Source: Paludibacter jiangxiensis (GTDB taxonomy: Bacteria; Bacteroidota; Bacteroidia; Bacteroidales; Paludibacteraceae). From it: a stretch of 41,846 nucleotides of DNA. The translations under genes were made by a program, and so were the position numbers. The stretch covers positions 1 to 41,846 of the forward strand of contig CAMBSB010000029.1 in NCBI GenBank assembly GCA_945870155.1. The letters run 5' to 3'. Shown here piece by piece: positions 1-9,164 of this stretch (positions are counted from its first letter, which is position 1; every line of letters starts with the position of its first letter). The notes below the pieces were generated by a model. That model did not search any database. It saw only the letters and a program-made list of their open reading frames with translations, and had not been told where the DNA came from.

Positions 1-2
1 CA

Positions 3-176
3 CAAACCATCCAGACCTTTACGCAAATCAACGCCTTGCAAGCATACTACAAACCGATTTCCTTCATTCAAACAGAACATAACTTTTTTCGACAAAGATC
101 TGAATTTGATCTTCTTGAAAAAATACGGCTAATTTGGGATGCTTACGTATATTGGAATAGCAGTCCATTTCGTTGA
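3..176 (+). other. Possible 3' end of an unidentified open frame
   Basis: An open frame enters from the left edge and stops with TGA at 174-176, giving 57 codons. The end of the peptide (LLEKIRLIWDAYVYW) has a plausible protein composition. A second frame at 131-249, after a TAA near 129-130, also stays open for about 40 codons, so this could be the remnant of a frameshifted gene rather than a working 3' end. I recognise no family. The sequence to the left is needed to decide. Confidence 0.2.
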
Positions 177-613
177 TATCAGCAATAAAAAATGGATGAA
201 GCCTAAAAACAATTTTGCGCATATTGGCTGGCTTCTTCATCAGTGATTCTTTAATCTATCCATTTGTTACACTTCCTTTCCATTCCCGAATTGATTAAAC
301 TGCTATTGATGCCAATAAAATGTACTCCTTTATAAAAAACTCAAATTTATCAGTTGAATAATGCTTTAAATAGAAATCAAGACTCTCCTTATTAGGTATT
401 TGTCTAACTTAGTGTTTAAACTGCTTATATTAAGGGTTGTGTTTATTTGTCGTTTACAAGGAATCTATTTTTTTAAGTATTATAAGTGAATTCTTGTTAA
501 TGTAAACAGATTTATTGAATGTGCTTTCAATTAATTATTTTGTCAAATAGATTTGGAAATAAGCGATAATATCTTGTTATTTAGTTTTTTATGCCTTTTT
601 CAAAGTACTAAAT

Positions 614-647
614 ATATATAAAAATATTTAGTAATATTTTTATATAT
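614..647. repeat. AT-rich perfect inverted repeat, 15-bp arms, 4-base loop
   Basis: Arms 614-628 and 633-647 are exact reverse complements and consist only of A and T. The loop is TAGT. It lies 310 bp upstream of susC. No T-run outside the arms marks it clearly as a terminator. It may be a terminator of leftward or rightward transcription, a cruciform-forming element, or a chance product of very AT-rich DNA. Confidence 0.5.
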
Positions 648-873
648 GAACCGAAATGAATATTAGTGCTAGGCCATTCCCACATAAGAACTCAATTATA
701 GATTCAACGTTTTCACTATTAAGTAGATACAAAATAAGTTGTTTTATCAAGAGGTAAATTGTAAATTTATACACACTCACATTTCGTTTGTATGGAAGCG
801 AAAATTTACTCAAAATTACCAATCATACATTATTTCTTATCATTTAACTCAGCTAGATTCAATTTTGTGAACT

Positions 874-881
874 TAAATTTG
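874..881 (+). promoter_or_regulatory. Bacteroidota -7 element upstream of susC
   Basis: TAAATTTG matches the Bacteroidota -7 consensus TAnnTTTG. No TTTG lies at the expected 19-21 base spacing upstream; the nearest is at 864-867. An activator-dependent PUL promoter could tolerate a poor -33 box. This would give a leader of about 70 nt before the ATG at 960. Confidence 0.4.
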
Positions 882-959
882 CAAACGAAATTTTAAAGAT
901 TTTAAAGTCTTTTGGATTTCAAAAACTAATCTTAAATTTATTCATTTAATGTTCAATGT

Positions 960-3900
960 ATGAAAAAAATCATTTTCATTTTTTCGTTATGTTTTACTTT
1001 TTCTATGCTTAATGCACAGAATAAAAGTATTACAGGTAAAGTTTTGGATGAATCCAACGAACCTTTGCCTGGTGTTAATATCGTGTTAAAAGGGACAACA
1101 ATTGGTACCATTTCCGATACAAATGGTAGCTTTAAATTACAAGTTCCGCAGGATGCAAAAACAATTTCATTTACCTATATTGGGTATATTGTTCAAGAAA
1201 TTAATGTCGCAGGTAAAACTAATATCGAAGTTAAACTTGTTCCTAATTCTCTAATGTTGGATGAAGTTGTTGCTATCGGTTATGGGTCGGTTAAAAAGAG
1301 TGATTTAACAGGTGCGGTAGGAGCAATTAGTGGTGCAAGTATTTCAAAACGGAAAACCACACAGGTTTCACAGGCATTACAAGGTGCAGTTCCGGGTTTA
1401 ATGGTTACACGAAATAACAATACACCCGGATCTACAGCAACCATTCGGGTTAGAGGTATAACCACCATTGGTGATAGCAATCCATTAATAATATTAGATG
1501 GTGTACCCGTTGATGACATAAACAATATTAATCCAAACGATATAGAGAATGTCTCTGTATTAAAGGATGCTGCTTCTGCCTCAATATATGGTTCACGTGC
1601 AGCATCGGGTGTAATTCTTGTAACTACCAAAAGAGCCAAAGCCGGAGAAGTAAGCATGGATTATAACTACGAATACGGTTTTGAAAAAGCTACAAAGTTG
1701 CCTGACTATGTTGGAGCTAAAAGGTATATGCAAATGGTTAACGAATTGCGTTGGAACGATGCAGGAAACGGAACAAACGAATACCCTACTTATGCCAAAA
1801 ATACCATCGAAAAATACGATTCACTAAACATTGTAAATCCTAATTTATATCCCAATACCGATTGGCGAGGTTTGATTTTGAAAAATAGTGCTCCACGTCA
1901 GAGCCATGTGCTAAATATAACTGCAGGAACAAATACAGTTCGTACTAAAATCTCCTTGGCTTATGATAAAACAGATGCTTTGTACAACTATCGCTCGTAC
2001 GAAAGGATTACTGCAAGGGTGAACAACGACATAAAGATAAGTGAAAAATTATCGGCTACTGTTGACCTGAATTTTAAACGAAGTATTTCGAATACCCCTA
2101 CTATAGATCCAATATATAATATGCAAATTACGCCTTCGGTGTATGCTGCAAAATGGTCCAATGGATTAATTGCCTCAGGTAAAGATGGTGCAAATGTGTA
2201 TGCTGCATTAGAAAAAGGTGGATCAGTAAAAAATATCTATAATACTTTAGCTGGAAAAATTGCGATAGATTATACTCCATTTAAAGATTTCAGACTGTCG
2301 GCTGTTGTTTCACCTAGTTTTGGTGTGGACAAAGGCAAAAACTTTAGAAAAGCGATTCCTTACACTACATACGACAATCCCGATGTTGTAAAAGGTTATA
2401 TTCAGGATTATACACAAACTTCATTGTCGGAAACACGAAATGATAATTACAGGATAACCAGTCAGTTATTGGCTAATTATTCAAAATCGTTTAATAGTCA
2501 TAATCTAAATTTAATGGCTGGTTACGAATCATTTAATTCATTCAACGAAAATCTTGGAGCCTCAAGAGGTAATTATTTATTGGATGGATATCCTTATTTA
2601 AATATTGGTCCTTTAGAGTTACGAGACAATTCTGGTGACGCATACGAAAATGCTTACAGTTCATATTTTGGTCGCCTTATGTATAATTATAACAATAAAT
2701 ACTATTTGCAAGCCAATATTCGTCGCGATGGATCTTCCCGATTTTATAAAGATTATCGATGGGCTAATTTCCCATCATTTTCTGGTGGTTGGATTGTAAG
2801 TGAGGAATCATTCCTAAAAGGATTTTCAGCGCTCTCATTCCTGAAACTTAGAGCATCTTGGGGTACACTTGGTAACGAACGTATTGGTAATTATCCTTAT
2901 CAGGCGGCTTTAAATTTTGAAACAAATTCTTTATTTTATCAGGGAACCTCAATTGTTTCTGCCCAGTCAGCTGCCCAGTGGCAATATGCCATTCAGGACA
3001 TTTCGTGGGAAACAACACAGTCGCTCGATTTTGGTATTGATGCCAACTTCTTCAATAATAAATTGAGATTAACAGCCGATTATTATGACAAAACAACCAA
3101 GGATATGTTGTTAGCTCTCGAAATTCCGAAATATTTAGGATTCGATAATCCAAACCAAAACACTGGAAAAATGAATACCAAAGGTTGGGAAATTGAGTTA
3201 GGTTGGAACGACAAAATGGGCGATTTTGACTATGCTATTAGTGCCAATTTATCAGATTTTAAATCAAAAATGGGCGATTTAGGCGGAACAGAGTTTCTTG
3301 GCGATCAGATTAAAAAATTAGGTAGTGAATTTAACGAATGGTATGGTTATCAGTCGGATGGATTATATCAAACTGATGAACAAGTAAATACTTTGCCTAA
3401 GTTAAATGCAAATGTAAAAAAAGGTGATGTTATTTACAAAGATTTAAATGGGCCTGATGGAGTACCCGATGGTAAAATAACTCCTGATTACGACAGAGTA
3501 TTGTTGGGTGGATCGCTTCCTCGATTTATGTATGGAGGTAACCTTCAGATTGGATACAAAGGTTTTGATTTCTCAATGGCTTTTCAGGGAGTAGGAAAAC
3601 AGAATGCACGTATGACAGGATTCATGGTTGCGCCGCTACGTGATAACTGGGGTAATGTGCCAGCCTTATTGGATGGAAACTCATGGAGTAATTATAATAC
3701 ACCTGAACAAAATTTGACTGTTAAATACCCCCGTTTAACTTACAATGCTGCCGGAAATAATTATGCTATGTCCGACTATTGGTTGTTCGATGGATCTTAT
3801 TTCCGTTTGAAAAACATTACTTTGGGCTACAATATCCCTAAAAATATAATCAATGTAATTGGCGTACAAAGTGTAAGATTTTATGTTACTGCATCCGATT

Positions 3901-4004
3901 TGTTGACATTTAATAATTATCCAACAGGTTGGGATCCGGAAATGGACTCTTTCTCTTATCCAATTACTCAGTCTTATCTATTTGGTGTATCAGTTAAATT
4001 CTAA
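960..4004 (+). CDS. SusC/RagA-family TonB-dependent outer-membrane receptor
   Basis: A 1014-residue outer-membrane importer of oligosaccharides powered by TonB-ExbBD. A signal peptide (MKKIIFIFSLCFTFSMLNAQ) is followed by a carboxypeptidase-D-like/CNA-B domain at about residues 22-105, containing SITGKV and PLPGVNIVLKGT. The SusC signature LDEVVAIGYG follows. The plug domain (about 115-230) contains LDGVPVDDINNINPNDIE and LKDAASASIYGSRAASGV. The rest is the beta-barrel, ending in an aromatic-terminated strand (SVKF). Length is normal for the family. It is followed 11 bp later by its SusD partner, so the two form one transcriptional unit. The substrate cannot be read from the sequence; the GH78 gene downstream points to a rhamnose-containing glycan. 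Confidence 0.96.
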   Translation: MKKIIFIFSLCFTFSMLNAQNKSITGKVLDESNEPLPGVNIVLKGTTIGTISDTNGSFKLQVPQDAKTISFTYIGYIVQEINVAGKTNIEVKLVPNSLMLDEVVAIGYGSVKKSDLTGAVGAISGASISKRKTTQVSQALQGAVPGLMVTRNNNTPGSTATIRVRGITTIGDSNPLIILDGVPVDDINNINPNDIENVSVLKDAASASIYGSRAASGVILVTTKRAKAGEVSMDYNYEYGFEKATKLPDYVGAKRYMQMVNELRWNDAGNGTNEYPTYAKNTIEKYDSLNIVNPNLYPNTDWRGLILKNSAPRQSHVLNITAGTNTVRTKISLAYDKTDALYNYRSYERITARVNNDIKISEKLSATVDLNFKRSISNTPTIDPIYNMQITPSVYAAKWSNGLIASGKDGANVYAALEKGGSVKNIYNTLAGKIAIDYTPFKDFRLSAVVSPSFGVDKGKNFRKAIPYTTYDNPDVVKGYIQDYTQTSLSETRNDNYRITSQLLANYSKSFNSHNLNLMAGYESFNSFNENLGASRGNYLLDGYPYLNIGPLELRDNSGDAYENAYSSYFGRLMYNYNNKYYLQANIRRDGSSRFYKDYRWANFPSFSGGWIVSEESFLKGFSALSFLKLRASWGTLGNERIGNYPYQAALNFETNSLFYQGTSIVSAQSAAQWQYAIQDISWETTQSLDFGIDANFFNNKLRLTADYYDKTTKDMLLALEIPKYLGFDNPNQNTGKMNTKGWEIELGWNDKMGDFDYAISANLSDFKSKMGDLGGTEFLGDQIKKLGSEFNEWYGYQSDGLYQTDEQVNTLPKLNANVKKGDVIYKDLNGPDGVPDGKITPDYDRVLLGGSLPRFMYGGNLQIGYKGFDFSMAFQGVGKQNARMTGFMVAPLRDNWGNVPALLDGNSWSNYNTPEQNLTVKYPRLTYNAAGNNYAMSDYWLFDGSYFRLKNITLGYNIPKNIINVIGVQSVRFYVTASDLLTFNNYPTGWDPEMDSFSYPITQSYLFGVSVKF

Positions 4005-4015
4005 AAATTAAATCA

Positions 4016-5710
4016 ATGAAAAAATATTTTTTTCCTATAATAGGATTAATCGTTTTTGCTTCGTGCAACGATTTGGATTTGAACCCACTGTCGTACGGTT
4101 CAAGCGAAACATGGTATTCGACAGCAACTGAAATCGATATGTCGTTGAATGGATTGTATAAAGATGCTTTTATTGGCAATGATAATGATGAGTGGACAGA
4201 TGACTTTATGTATAGAACATCTTTGACAGAGTTCACAAGTGCCACAGTAAATGGCCTTTCGGGAAATGTTACAAGCCTTTGGAATAATTCATACAAAGCC
4301 ATTACAAGAGCAAATACTGTGTTGGCAGGTATCGATAGAGCAACTACAATTTCAACCGCTACGAGTAAAAAATTCAAAGCCGAAGCACGTTTTATTCGGG
4401 CGTATCAATACTCGAGGCTTATTGCTCATTTTGGTGATGTTCCGTATTATGAAAATGTCCTGAAATTAGAAGATGCTTTTGCAATGGGCAAAACTAGCAA
4501 AACAGAAATCTTAAAATCCATTTATAATGATTTTGATTCGGCAGCTATCTATTTGCCTAAAACATATACTGCAAAAGAAAATAAACGTGCAACTCAAGGA
4601 GCTGCATTAGCTCTCAAGGCACGTATAGCATTGTATATGGGCGATTTTGCTACAGCAAGTGTTGCCGCAAAAGCTTGTATGGACTTGGCTCCAACAGCTG
4701 GATATGATTTACATGCTGATTACTCAAATTTGTTTTTGTCGAGTACCAAAAATTCAAAAGAAACTATTTTTGGAATCCCACGTTCTGTGGTGTTAAAAGT
4801 TACACTTGGTGGTATTCAGGATTATATTCCGCGTCTAGCTGGTGGATGGGGTGCCAAACAACCATCGTGGGATTTATTATGTTCTTATGTTTGTACCGAT
4901 GGTTTGCCTATCGATGAATCTCCTTTGTTCAATCCACGTAATCCTTTCAAAAACCGTGATCCACGTTGTAATGCAACTTTAGTAGAGTTTCAAACTCCGC
5001 ATTTAGGTTATATGTACAATCCTCATCCCGACTCATTGAAGGTATTAAATCTATCAACAAACAAATATGTTACAAATAATGATAATCGTGCAAATGCTCA
5101 ATTTGCTTCGTTCAATGGTTTGTTGTTAAAAAAAGGTGTTGATGGTGATTGTTTGTTGAATTCATGGCAAATTGAACCCGATAAAATTGTTATTCGTTAT
5201 GCAGATGTTTTGTTGATATATGCCGAAGCAAAAATTGAATTGAATCAGATCGATCAATCTGTGCGCGATGCTATGAATAAAGTGAGAGCTCGTGCATACA
5301 AAGTTGCATATACCAGTACTAGTGCGTATCCAGCAATTACTGCTACAACACAAACTGATTTACGCAAAATACTTAGGGCAGAACGCCACATGGAATTTTC
5401 GTTCGAAGGATTGCGATATATGGATTTAATTAGATGGAAAATAGCAGAAAAAGTATTGAATAATCCGAATTATGGAATGCTCGATCCTGCAGAGTTACGT
5501 ACCAAAGTAGTGAAGGCCGGTTTGTGGTTTCTCCCTCAAACTCCTGCTATCGACGATAATGGCATTGCCGATTTCAAACCAATGGCCGATGCTGGTTTAA
5601 TTAAATTAATTACAGTACGTGCTTTTGATGCTACTAAACAATACCTGTGGCCAATACCAACAAAAGAGGTTCAAATTAACAGTAATTTATTGCAAAATCC
5701 AAATTATTAA
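4016..5710 (+). CDS. SusD/RagB-family surface glycan-binding lipoprotein
   Basis: A 564-residue lipoprotein that caps the SusC barrel and binds the glycan at the cell surface. The N-terminus has a lipoprotein signal with lipobox VFASC (Cys17), followed by N-D-L-D-L, an acidic stretch typical of surface-exposed Bacteroidota lipoproteins. The SusD N-terminal region includes TPR-like helices such as KAEARFIRAYQYSRLI and ALALKARIALYMGDF. The C-terminal RagB/SusD part has the usual RYADVLLIYAEAKIEL and LRAERHMEFSFEGLRYMDLI segments. It sits 11 bp after susC. No SusE/SusF-like protein follows; an enzyme gene comes next after a terminator-like hairpin. Confidence 0.96.
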   Translation: MKKYFFPIIGLIVFASCNDLDLNPLSYGSSETWYSTATEIDMSLNGLYKDAFIGNDNDEWTDDFMYRTSLTEFTSATVNGLSGNVTSLWNNSYKAITRANTVLAGIDRATTISTATSKKFKAEARFIRAYQYSRLIAHFGDVPYYENVLKLEDAFAMGKTSKTEILKSIYNDFDSAAIYLPKTYTAKENKRATQGAALALKARIALYMGDFATASVAAKACMDLAPTAGYDLHADYSNLFLSSTKNSKETIFGIPRSVVLKVTLGGIQDYIPRLAGGWGAKQPSWDLLCSYVCTDGLPIDESPLFNPRNPFKNRDPRCNATLVEFQTPHLGYMYNPHPDSLKVLNLSTNKYVTNNDNRANAQFASFNGLLLKKGVDGDCLLNSWQIEPDKIVIRYADVLLIYAEAKIELNQIDQSVRDAMNKVRARAYKVAYTSTSAYPAITATTQTDLRKILRAERHMEFSFEGLRYMDLIRWKIAEKVLNNPNYGMLDPAELRTKVVKAGLWFLPQTPAIDDNGIADFKPMADAGLIKLITVRAFDATKQYLWPIPTKEVQINSNLLQNPNY

Positions 5711-5731
5711 TTTTTAAATACTATGAATCTA

Positions 5732-5770
5732 CAGGGGTGGTTGAGTAAAATCTAATCACCCTTGTTTTAT
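5732..5770 (+). terminator. Terminator-like hairpin after susD
   Basis: The left arm at 5732-5745 pairs with 5752-5764, allowing G-T wobbles and one bulge, across a loop of about six bases. TTTTATTG follows. It lies 22 bp after the susD stop and before a new promoter, so it may separate or attenuate susCD from the GH78 transcript. Confidence 0.55.
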
Positions 5771-5829
5771 TGTGCCACTTTAAGCAAAAAAATATTATTA
5801 TAAACACTTGTTGTTATTTTTACGACATT

Positions 5830-5858
5830 ATTGTTCTCAAAATACTTTATTATCTTTG
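5830..5858 (+). promoter_or_regulatory. Promoter for the rhamnosidase gene
   Basis: The -7 element TATCTTTG lies at 5851-5858 (consensus TAnnTTTG). A weak -33 box ATTG lies at 5830-5833, 17 bases upstream, slightly closer than the usual 19-21. It predicts a leader of about 50 nt before the ATG at 5916. Confidence 0.5.
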
Positions 5859-5915
5859 AACCAAAATTATTGAATCTGATTTTTATAAAATAAATTTTAT
5901 AAACATTTAAAAATC

Positions 5916-8186
5916 ATGCTAAAACAATTATCCACACTTATTTTATGTGTTATCAATTTGATTGTCTTCGCCCAATCTCCCGCACCTACGGGTTTACTTT
6001 GTCAGCTTCTTTCGCATCCCGAGTTGTCAGTAATTACAGAGCGAAAACCTCAATTTGGGTGGATAGTGAATTCCGACAAACAGGGCGATATGCAAAAGAG
6101 CTATCATATTATGGTGGCTTCGTCGCGTGAGTTGTTGAATGCCGATAGACCTGATATGTGGAATTCGGGAAAAGTAAAGTCAGCTCAATCTATAAATGTC
6201 ATTTATGCAGGGAAACCATTGACTTCCAATGTATCATACTTTTGGAAAGTAAAAACATATAACAAAAAATCAGAAGCATCAAGCTGGAGCGAAATACAGC
6301 AGTTTAATACCGGCGAATTCGACCGCGCAAAAAAATGGCCGGGCGAAAGCAAATGGGTCCAAATTAACTTAGCTAATGGATCAAAACAATGGACATTCGA
6401 AAACCGCCATCCGCTTACTTCTTACCCCGTGAGACCGGTGCGTAAAGCTGTTCGTGCCAATGGAGTGCATTTTTTCGATTTCGGTAGATCGGCTTTTGCA
6501 TCCCTCGAAATGAAACTCACGTGGAAACCAAGCAATAGCACCGATACTGTTTTTCAGCTAAAAATTAATATAGGCGAAAAAGGGGTAGGGGACACTATTG
6601 ACCAAAAACCAGGAGGAGGCGTAATTTTCAGAACTTATAGCTTGAAAATTAAACCTGGAACGAAAACTTATATGCTGGAAATTCCGCGTTTTGTGCCTAA
6701 ATATCCGCACAGTCAGCCTATGCCACTGCAAATTCCGGAAGTGGCACCATTCCGTTTTTGTGAATTAATTTGTGGTGCGGAAAATATTGTTGTGCAGGAT
6801 ATTACACATAAAACCTTGTATATGCTCTACAATGACAAGGCAGCTAATTTTAAATGCTCAAACAGCGATGTAAATGCCATTTATGGCCTTTGTAAATACT
6901 CCACCATTGCCAATACTTTCAACGGTGACTATGCCAACAGCGAGCGCGAACGCATGATGTACGAAGCCGATTGTTACATTCAACAAATGGGACATTATGC
7001 TATCGATCGCGAATTTGCCATTGCCCGCTACAGTACCGAAAATCTCATTTATCATGCGACATGGCCTACCGAGTGGATTTCGCATAGTATTTTTATGGCT
7101 TATGCCGATTATCTCTATACCGGAAATACGGATTTAATTTCAAAATACTATGACGACCTGAAAGCAAAAACCATGATAGCATTGCAAACCGAAAAAGGAT
7201 TGATTAGTACGCGCACCGGTCTGCAAACCAAGGAGTTTTTAAAATCAATTCACTTCAATGGAGGAGGACTTAAAGATATTGTGGATTGGCCTCATGGTTC
7301 GATGAGCACTTTACCCGGAGGTGAAACTGATAATTATGAGTTTAAAGATTATAACACGGTAGTGAATGCTTTTTACTATCAATCATTACTTTACATGGCC
7401 AAAATGTCGGCTGCAATTGGTAAAAATAAAGATGCCGTTTTTTTTAATTTAAAAGCCGATTCGGTGAAAGTGGCGTTTAATAAGCATTTTTTCGATAATG
7501 AAACCGGTTTTTATGTGGATGGTATTGACTCTAAACACAGCTCATTGCATGCTAATATGTATCCCTTGTGCTTTGGTTTAGTTCCTGCCGATAACAAAAG
7601 AGCGGTCATCGATTTTATAAAATCGAAACGGATGGCATGTGGTGTTTATAGTAGTCATTATTTGCTCGAAGCCTTATTCAATAATGATGAAGCCAATTAT
7701 GCTATGAGCCTCATAACCGACAATTCCGATCGTAGCTGGCTAAATATGATACGCGTGGGTGCTACTATGACAACTGAAGCATGGGACAATAAATATAAAT
7801 CGAACAATGGTTGGAGTCATGCCTGGAGTGCTTCACCTGTACATATTTTACCTCGAAAATTGTTAGGTATTGAGCCTGCCGCAGCCGGATTTGGCAAAAT
7901 CAATATTCGTCCGCAGCCGGCAGGTATTTTACAGGCGAAAGCCAAATTGCCAACTATTCGGGGCGATATTGAAGCCGACTATACTTTAGTAAAAGGAAAG
8001 TCGTTTGAACTCAATGTTACCACACCTGTAAACACGACAGCTACTGTGTATTTGCCAATTGTAGCCGAACCTTATAAGCTAAAAATGGATGGCAAGTATT
8101 TGAAAGCTAATACAAATAATGGATATGTTGTCCTGAAAAATGTACGTTCCGGAAAACACAGTTTTATGCTTGAGAGTTTACATTAA
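5916..8186 (+). CDS. Alpha-L-rhamnosidase, GH78-type six-hairpin glycosidase
   Basis: A 756-residue secreted enzyme expected to remove terminal L-rhamnose from oligosaccharides, probably in the periplasm. The signal peptide ends at IVFAQ. Residues about 25-135 form the fibronectin-like N-terminal domain of bacterial rhamnosidases (ERKPQFGWIV, YHIMVASS, VSYFWKVKTYN, EIQQFNTGEF). The (alpha/alpha)6 catalytic domain starts near residue 310 and is followed by a C-terminal beta domain. The acid motif of GH78 (D-C-P-x-R-x-E-R) appears here as NSERERMMYEAD, with E345 and D352 in the aligned positions. The likely general base is E621 in MTTEAWD. It is shorter than many GH78 enzymes (about 900 or more residues) because the middle beta-domain region is reduced. 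It is the first enzyme after susCD. GH78 is the best fit; a related six-hairpin family is possible. Confidence 0.85.
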   Translation: MLKQLSTLILCVINLIVFAQSPAPTGLLCQLLSHPELSVITERKPQFGWIVNSDKQGDMQKSYHIMVASSRELLNADRPDMWNSGKVKSAQSINVIYAGKPLTSNVSYFWKVKTYNKKSEASSWSEIQQFNTGEFDRAKKWPGESKWVQINLANGSKQWTFENRHPLTSYPVRPVRKAVRANGVHFFDFGRSAFASLEMKLTWKPSNSTDTVFQLKINIGEKGVGDTIDQKPGGGVIFRTYSLKIKPGTKTYMLEIPRFVPKYPHSQPMPLQIPEVAPFRFCELICGAENIVVQDITHKTLYMLYNDKAANFKCSNSDVNAIYGLCKYSTIANTFNGDYANSERERMMYEADCYIQQMGHYAIDREFAIARYSTENLIYHATWPTEWISHSIFMAYADYLYTGNTDLISKYYDDLKAKTMIALQTEKGLISTRTGLQTKEFLKSIHFNGGGLKDIVDWPHGSMSTLPGGETDNYEFKDYNTVVNAFYYQSLLYMAKMSAAIGKNKDAVFFNLKADSVKVAFNKHFFDNETGFYVDGIDSKHSSLHANMYPLCFGLVPADNKRAVIDFIKSKRMACGVYSSHYLLEALFNNDEANYAMSLITDNSDRSWLNMIRVGATMTTEAWDNKYKSNNGWSHAWSASPVHILPRKLLGIEPAAAGFGKINIRPQPAGILQAKAKLPTIRGDIEADYTLVKGKSFELNVTTPVNTTATVYLPIVAEPYKLKMDGKYLKANTNNGYVVLKNVRSGKHSFMLESLH

Positions 8187-8212
8187 AACTTCAGTTTTAT
8201 ACCAATTTTTAT

Positions 8213-9106
8213 ATGGTGTTTCCAAACAATTTACATAAAAAAATCACTTTGGCAATTTTAGCCATTTGCCTTTGTGTTCATTCTTTTGCATTTACTGTAA
8301 TTCGCGAAACGGTTAAAACAGTTGATAGCATTAATATTGATATTGAGCTAATGATACCGAATAGAAAAGCTAAGTTTCCTGTTCTGTTTTATGTACACGG
8401 TGGCGGTTGGGATCATGGAACAGCTAAAGTTACACCCGGACCGCAAAATCTAAGTTCAGCTTCCTTACTCTTCGATGCGCTTGGAGTAGTTTTTGTTGAA
8501 GTGGACTATCGATGCAAAAATCAGAATGGCGATTTCGATAAAGCTTTACAAGATGTGTTGGATGTGTATGCTTATGCACATAAAAATGCAAAGCGTTTTA
8601 AATGTGATTTCAATAAAGTAGGCTTTGCAGGTTCGTCGGCAGGTACGCCACTTTCGGCAATTGCAGCTCAAAAAATAGCCGCCTGTAAGCTTTATATAGG
8701 CATTTATGGAAAATACGATTTTATAACTCACAATCTGGGTGGCTATTGGCCTAATCACCAAACACTCGAAAAATATAAAATTGTAACACCTGACGAAAAG
8801 AACCGCGCTTCGGCAGTGATGCAAATAAGAGAAAACCCTCCTGCAACATTGCTAATTCATGGCGATGCCGACCCTACCACGGGTTACAAACAAAGTATAG
8901 CTTTTGCCGATGCTATCAAGGAAAAAGGAGGAATGGCTAAAACACTAATTTTGCAGGGTGTAAAACATAGCTTTTTTTTCAAAGCAAATAAAAGCGAAGA
9001 GTATATTGTTAGCAATAAAGAAATTATGGAATTTTTAATTAAACACTTTAAACTTAAAAACACAGATAAAGAGCAAGTAGTTCGCAGTTTGGAGATGAAA
9101 GATTGA
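8213..9106 (+). CDS. Secreted alpha/beta-hydrolase, probable carbohydrate esterase
   Basis: A 297-residue protein with an N-terminal export signal (ITLAILAICLCVHSFAF). It has the BD-FAE/acetyl-esterase pattern: oxyanion-hole HGGGW near residue 65, nucleophile elbow G-S-S-A-G with Ser142, probable catalytic Asp220 in HGDADP, and His252 in GVKHSFF. Such enzymes hydrolyse acetyl or aromatic esters on plant or algal polysaccharides. It starts 26 bp after the rhamnosidase and is likely co-transcribed, so it may remove ester decorations that block GH78. The exact ester is not determined by sequence. No promoter or terminator was seen in the short gap upstream. Confidence 0.85.
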   Translation: MVFPNNLHKKITLAILAICLCVHSFAFTVIRETVKTVDSINIDIELMIPNRKAKFPVLFYVHGGGWDHGTAKVTPGPQNLSSASLLFDALGVVFVEVDYRCKNQNGDFDKALQDVLDVYAYAHKNAKRFKCDFNKVGFAGSSAGTPLSAIAAQKIAACKLYIGIYGKYDFITHNLGGYWPNHQTLEKYKIVTPDEKNRASAVMQIRENPPATLLIHGDADPTTGYKQSIAFADAIKEKGGMAKTLILQGVKHSFFFKANKSEEYIVSNKEIMEFLIKHFKLKNTDKEQVVRSLEMKD

Positions 9107-9164
9107 AGAAGAATATATGCTTTTGTGTGATTTTACTTGTTTATTAAAGGACATCCTCACTAAA

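Larger units (their letters stand above)
177..959. other. Long AT-rich intergenic region upstream of the first susC
   Basis: About 780 bases hold no convincing gene. Short frames exist but lack family features or a plausible start. The region contains one strong AT palindrome (614-647) and a TAnnTTTG promoter-like element (874-881), both annotated separately. A leader of this length before susC could carry regulator binding sites for the PUL. I see no ECF-sigma/anti-sigma pair and no recognisable riboswitch. Confidence 0.5.

Noticed and set aside
640-822. Minus-strand 60-codon frame upstream of susC
   Set aside because: Very AT-rich, no recognisable motif, and its end runs into the AT palindrome.
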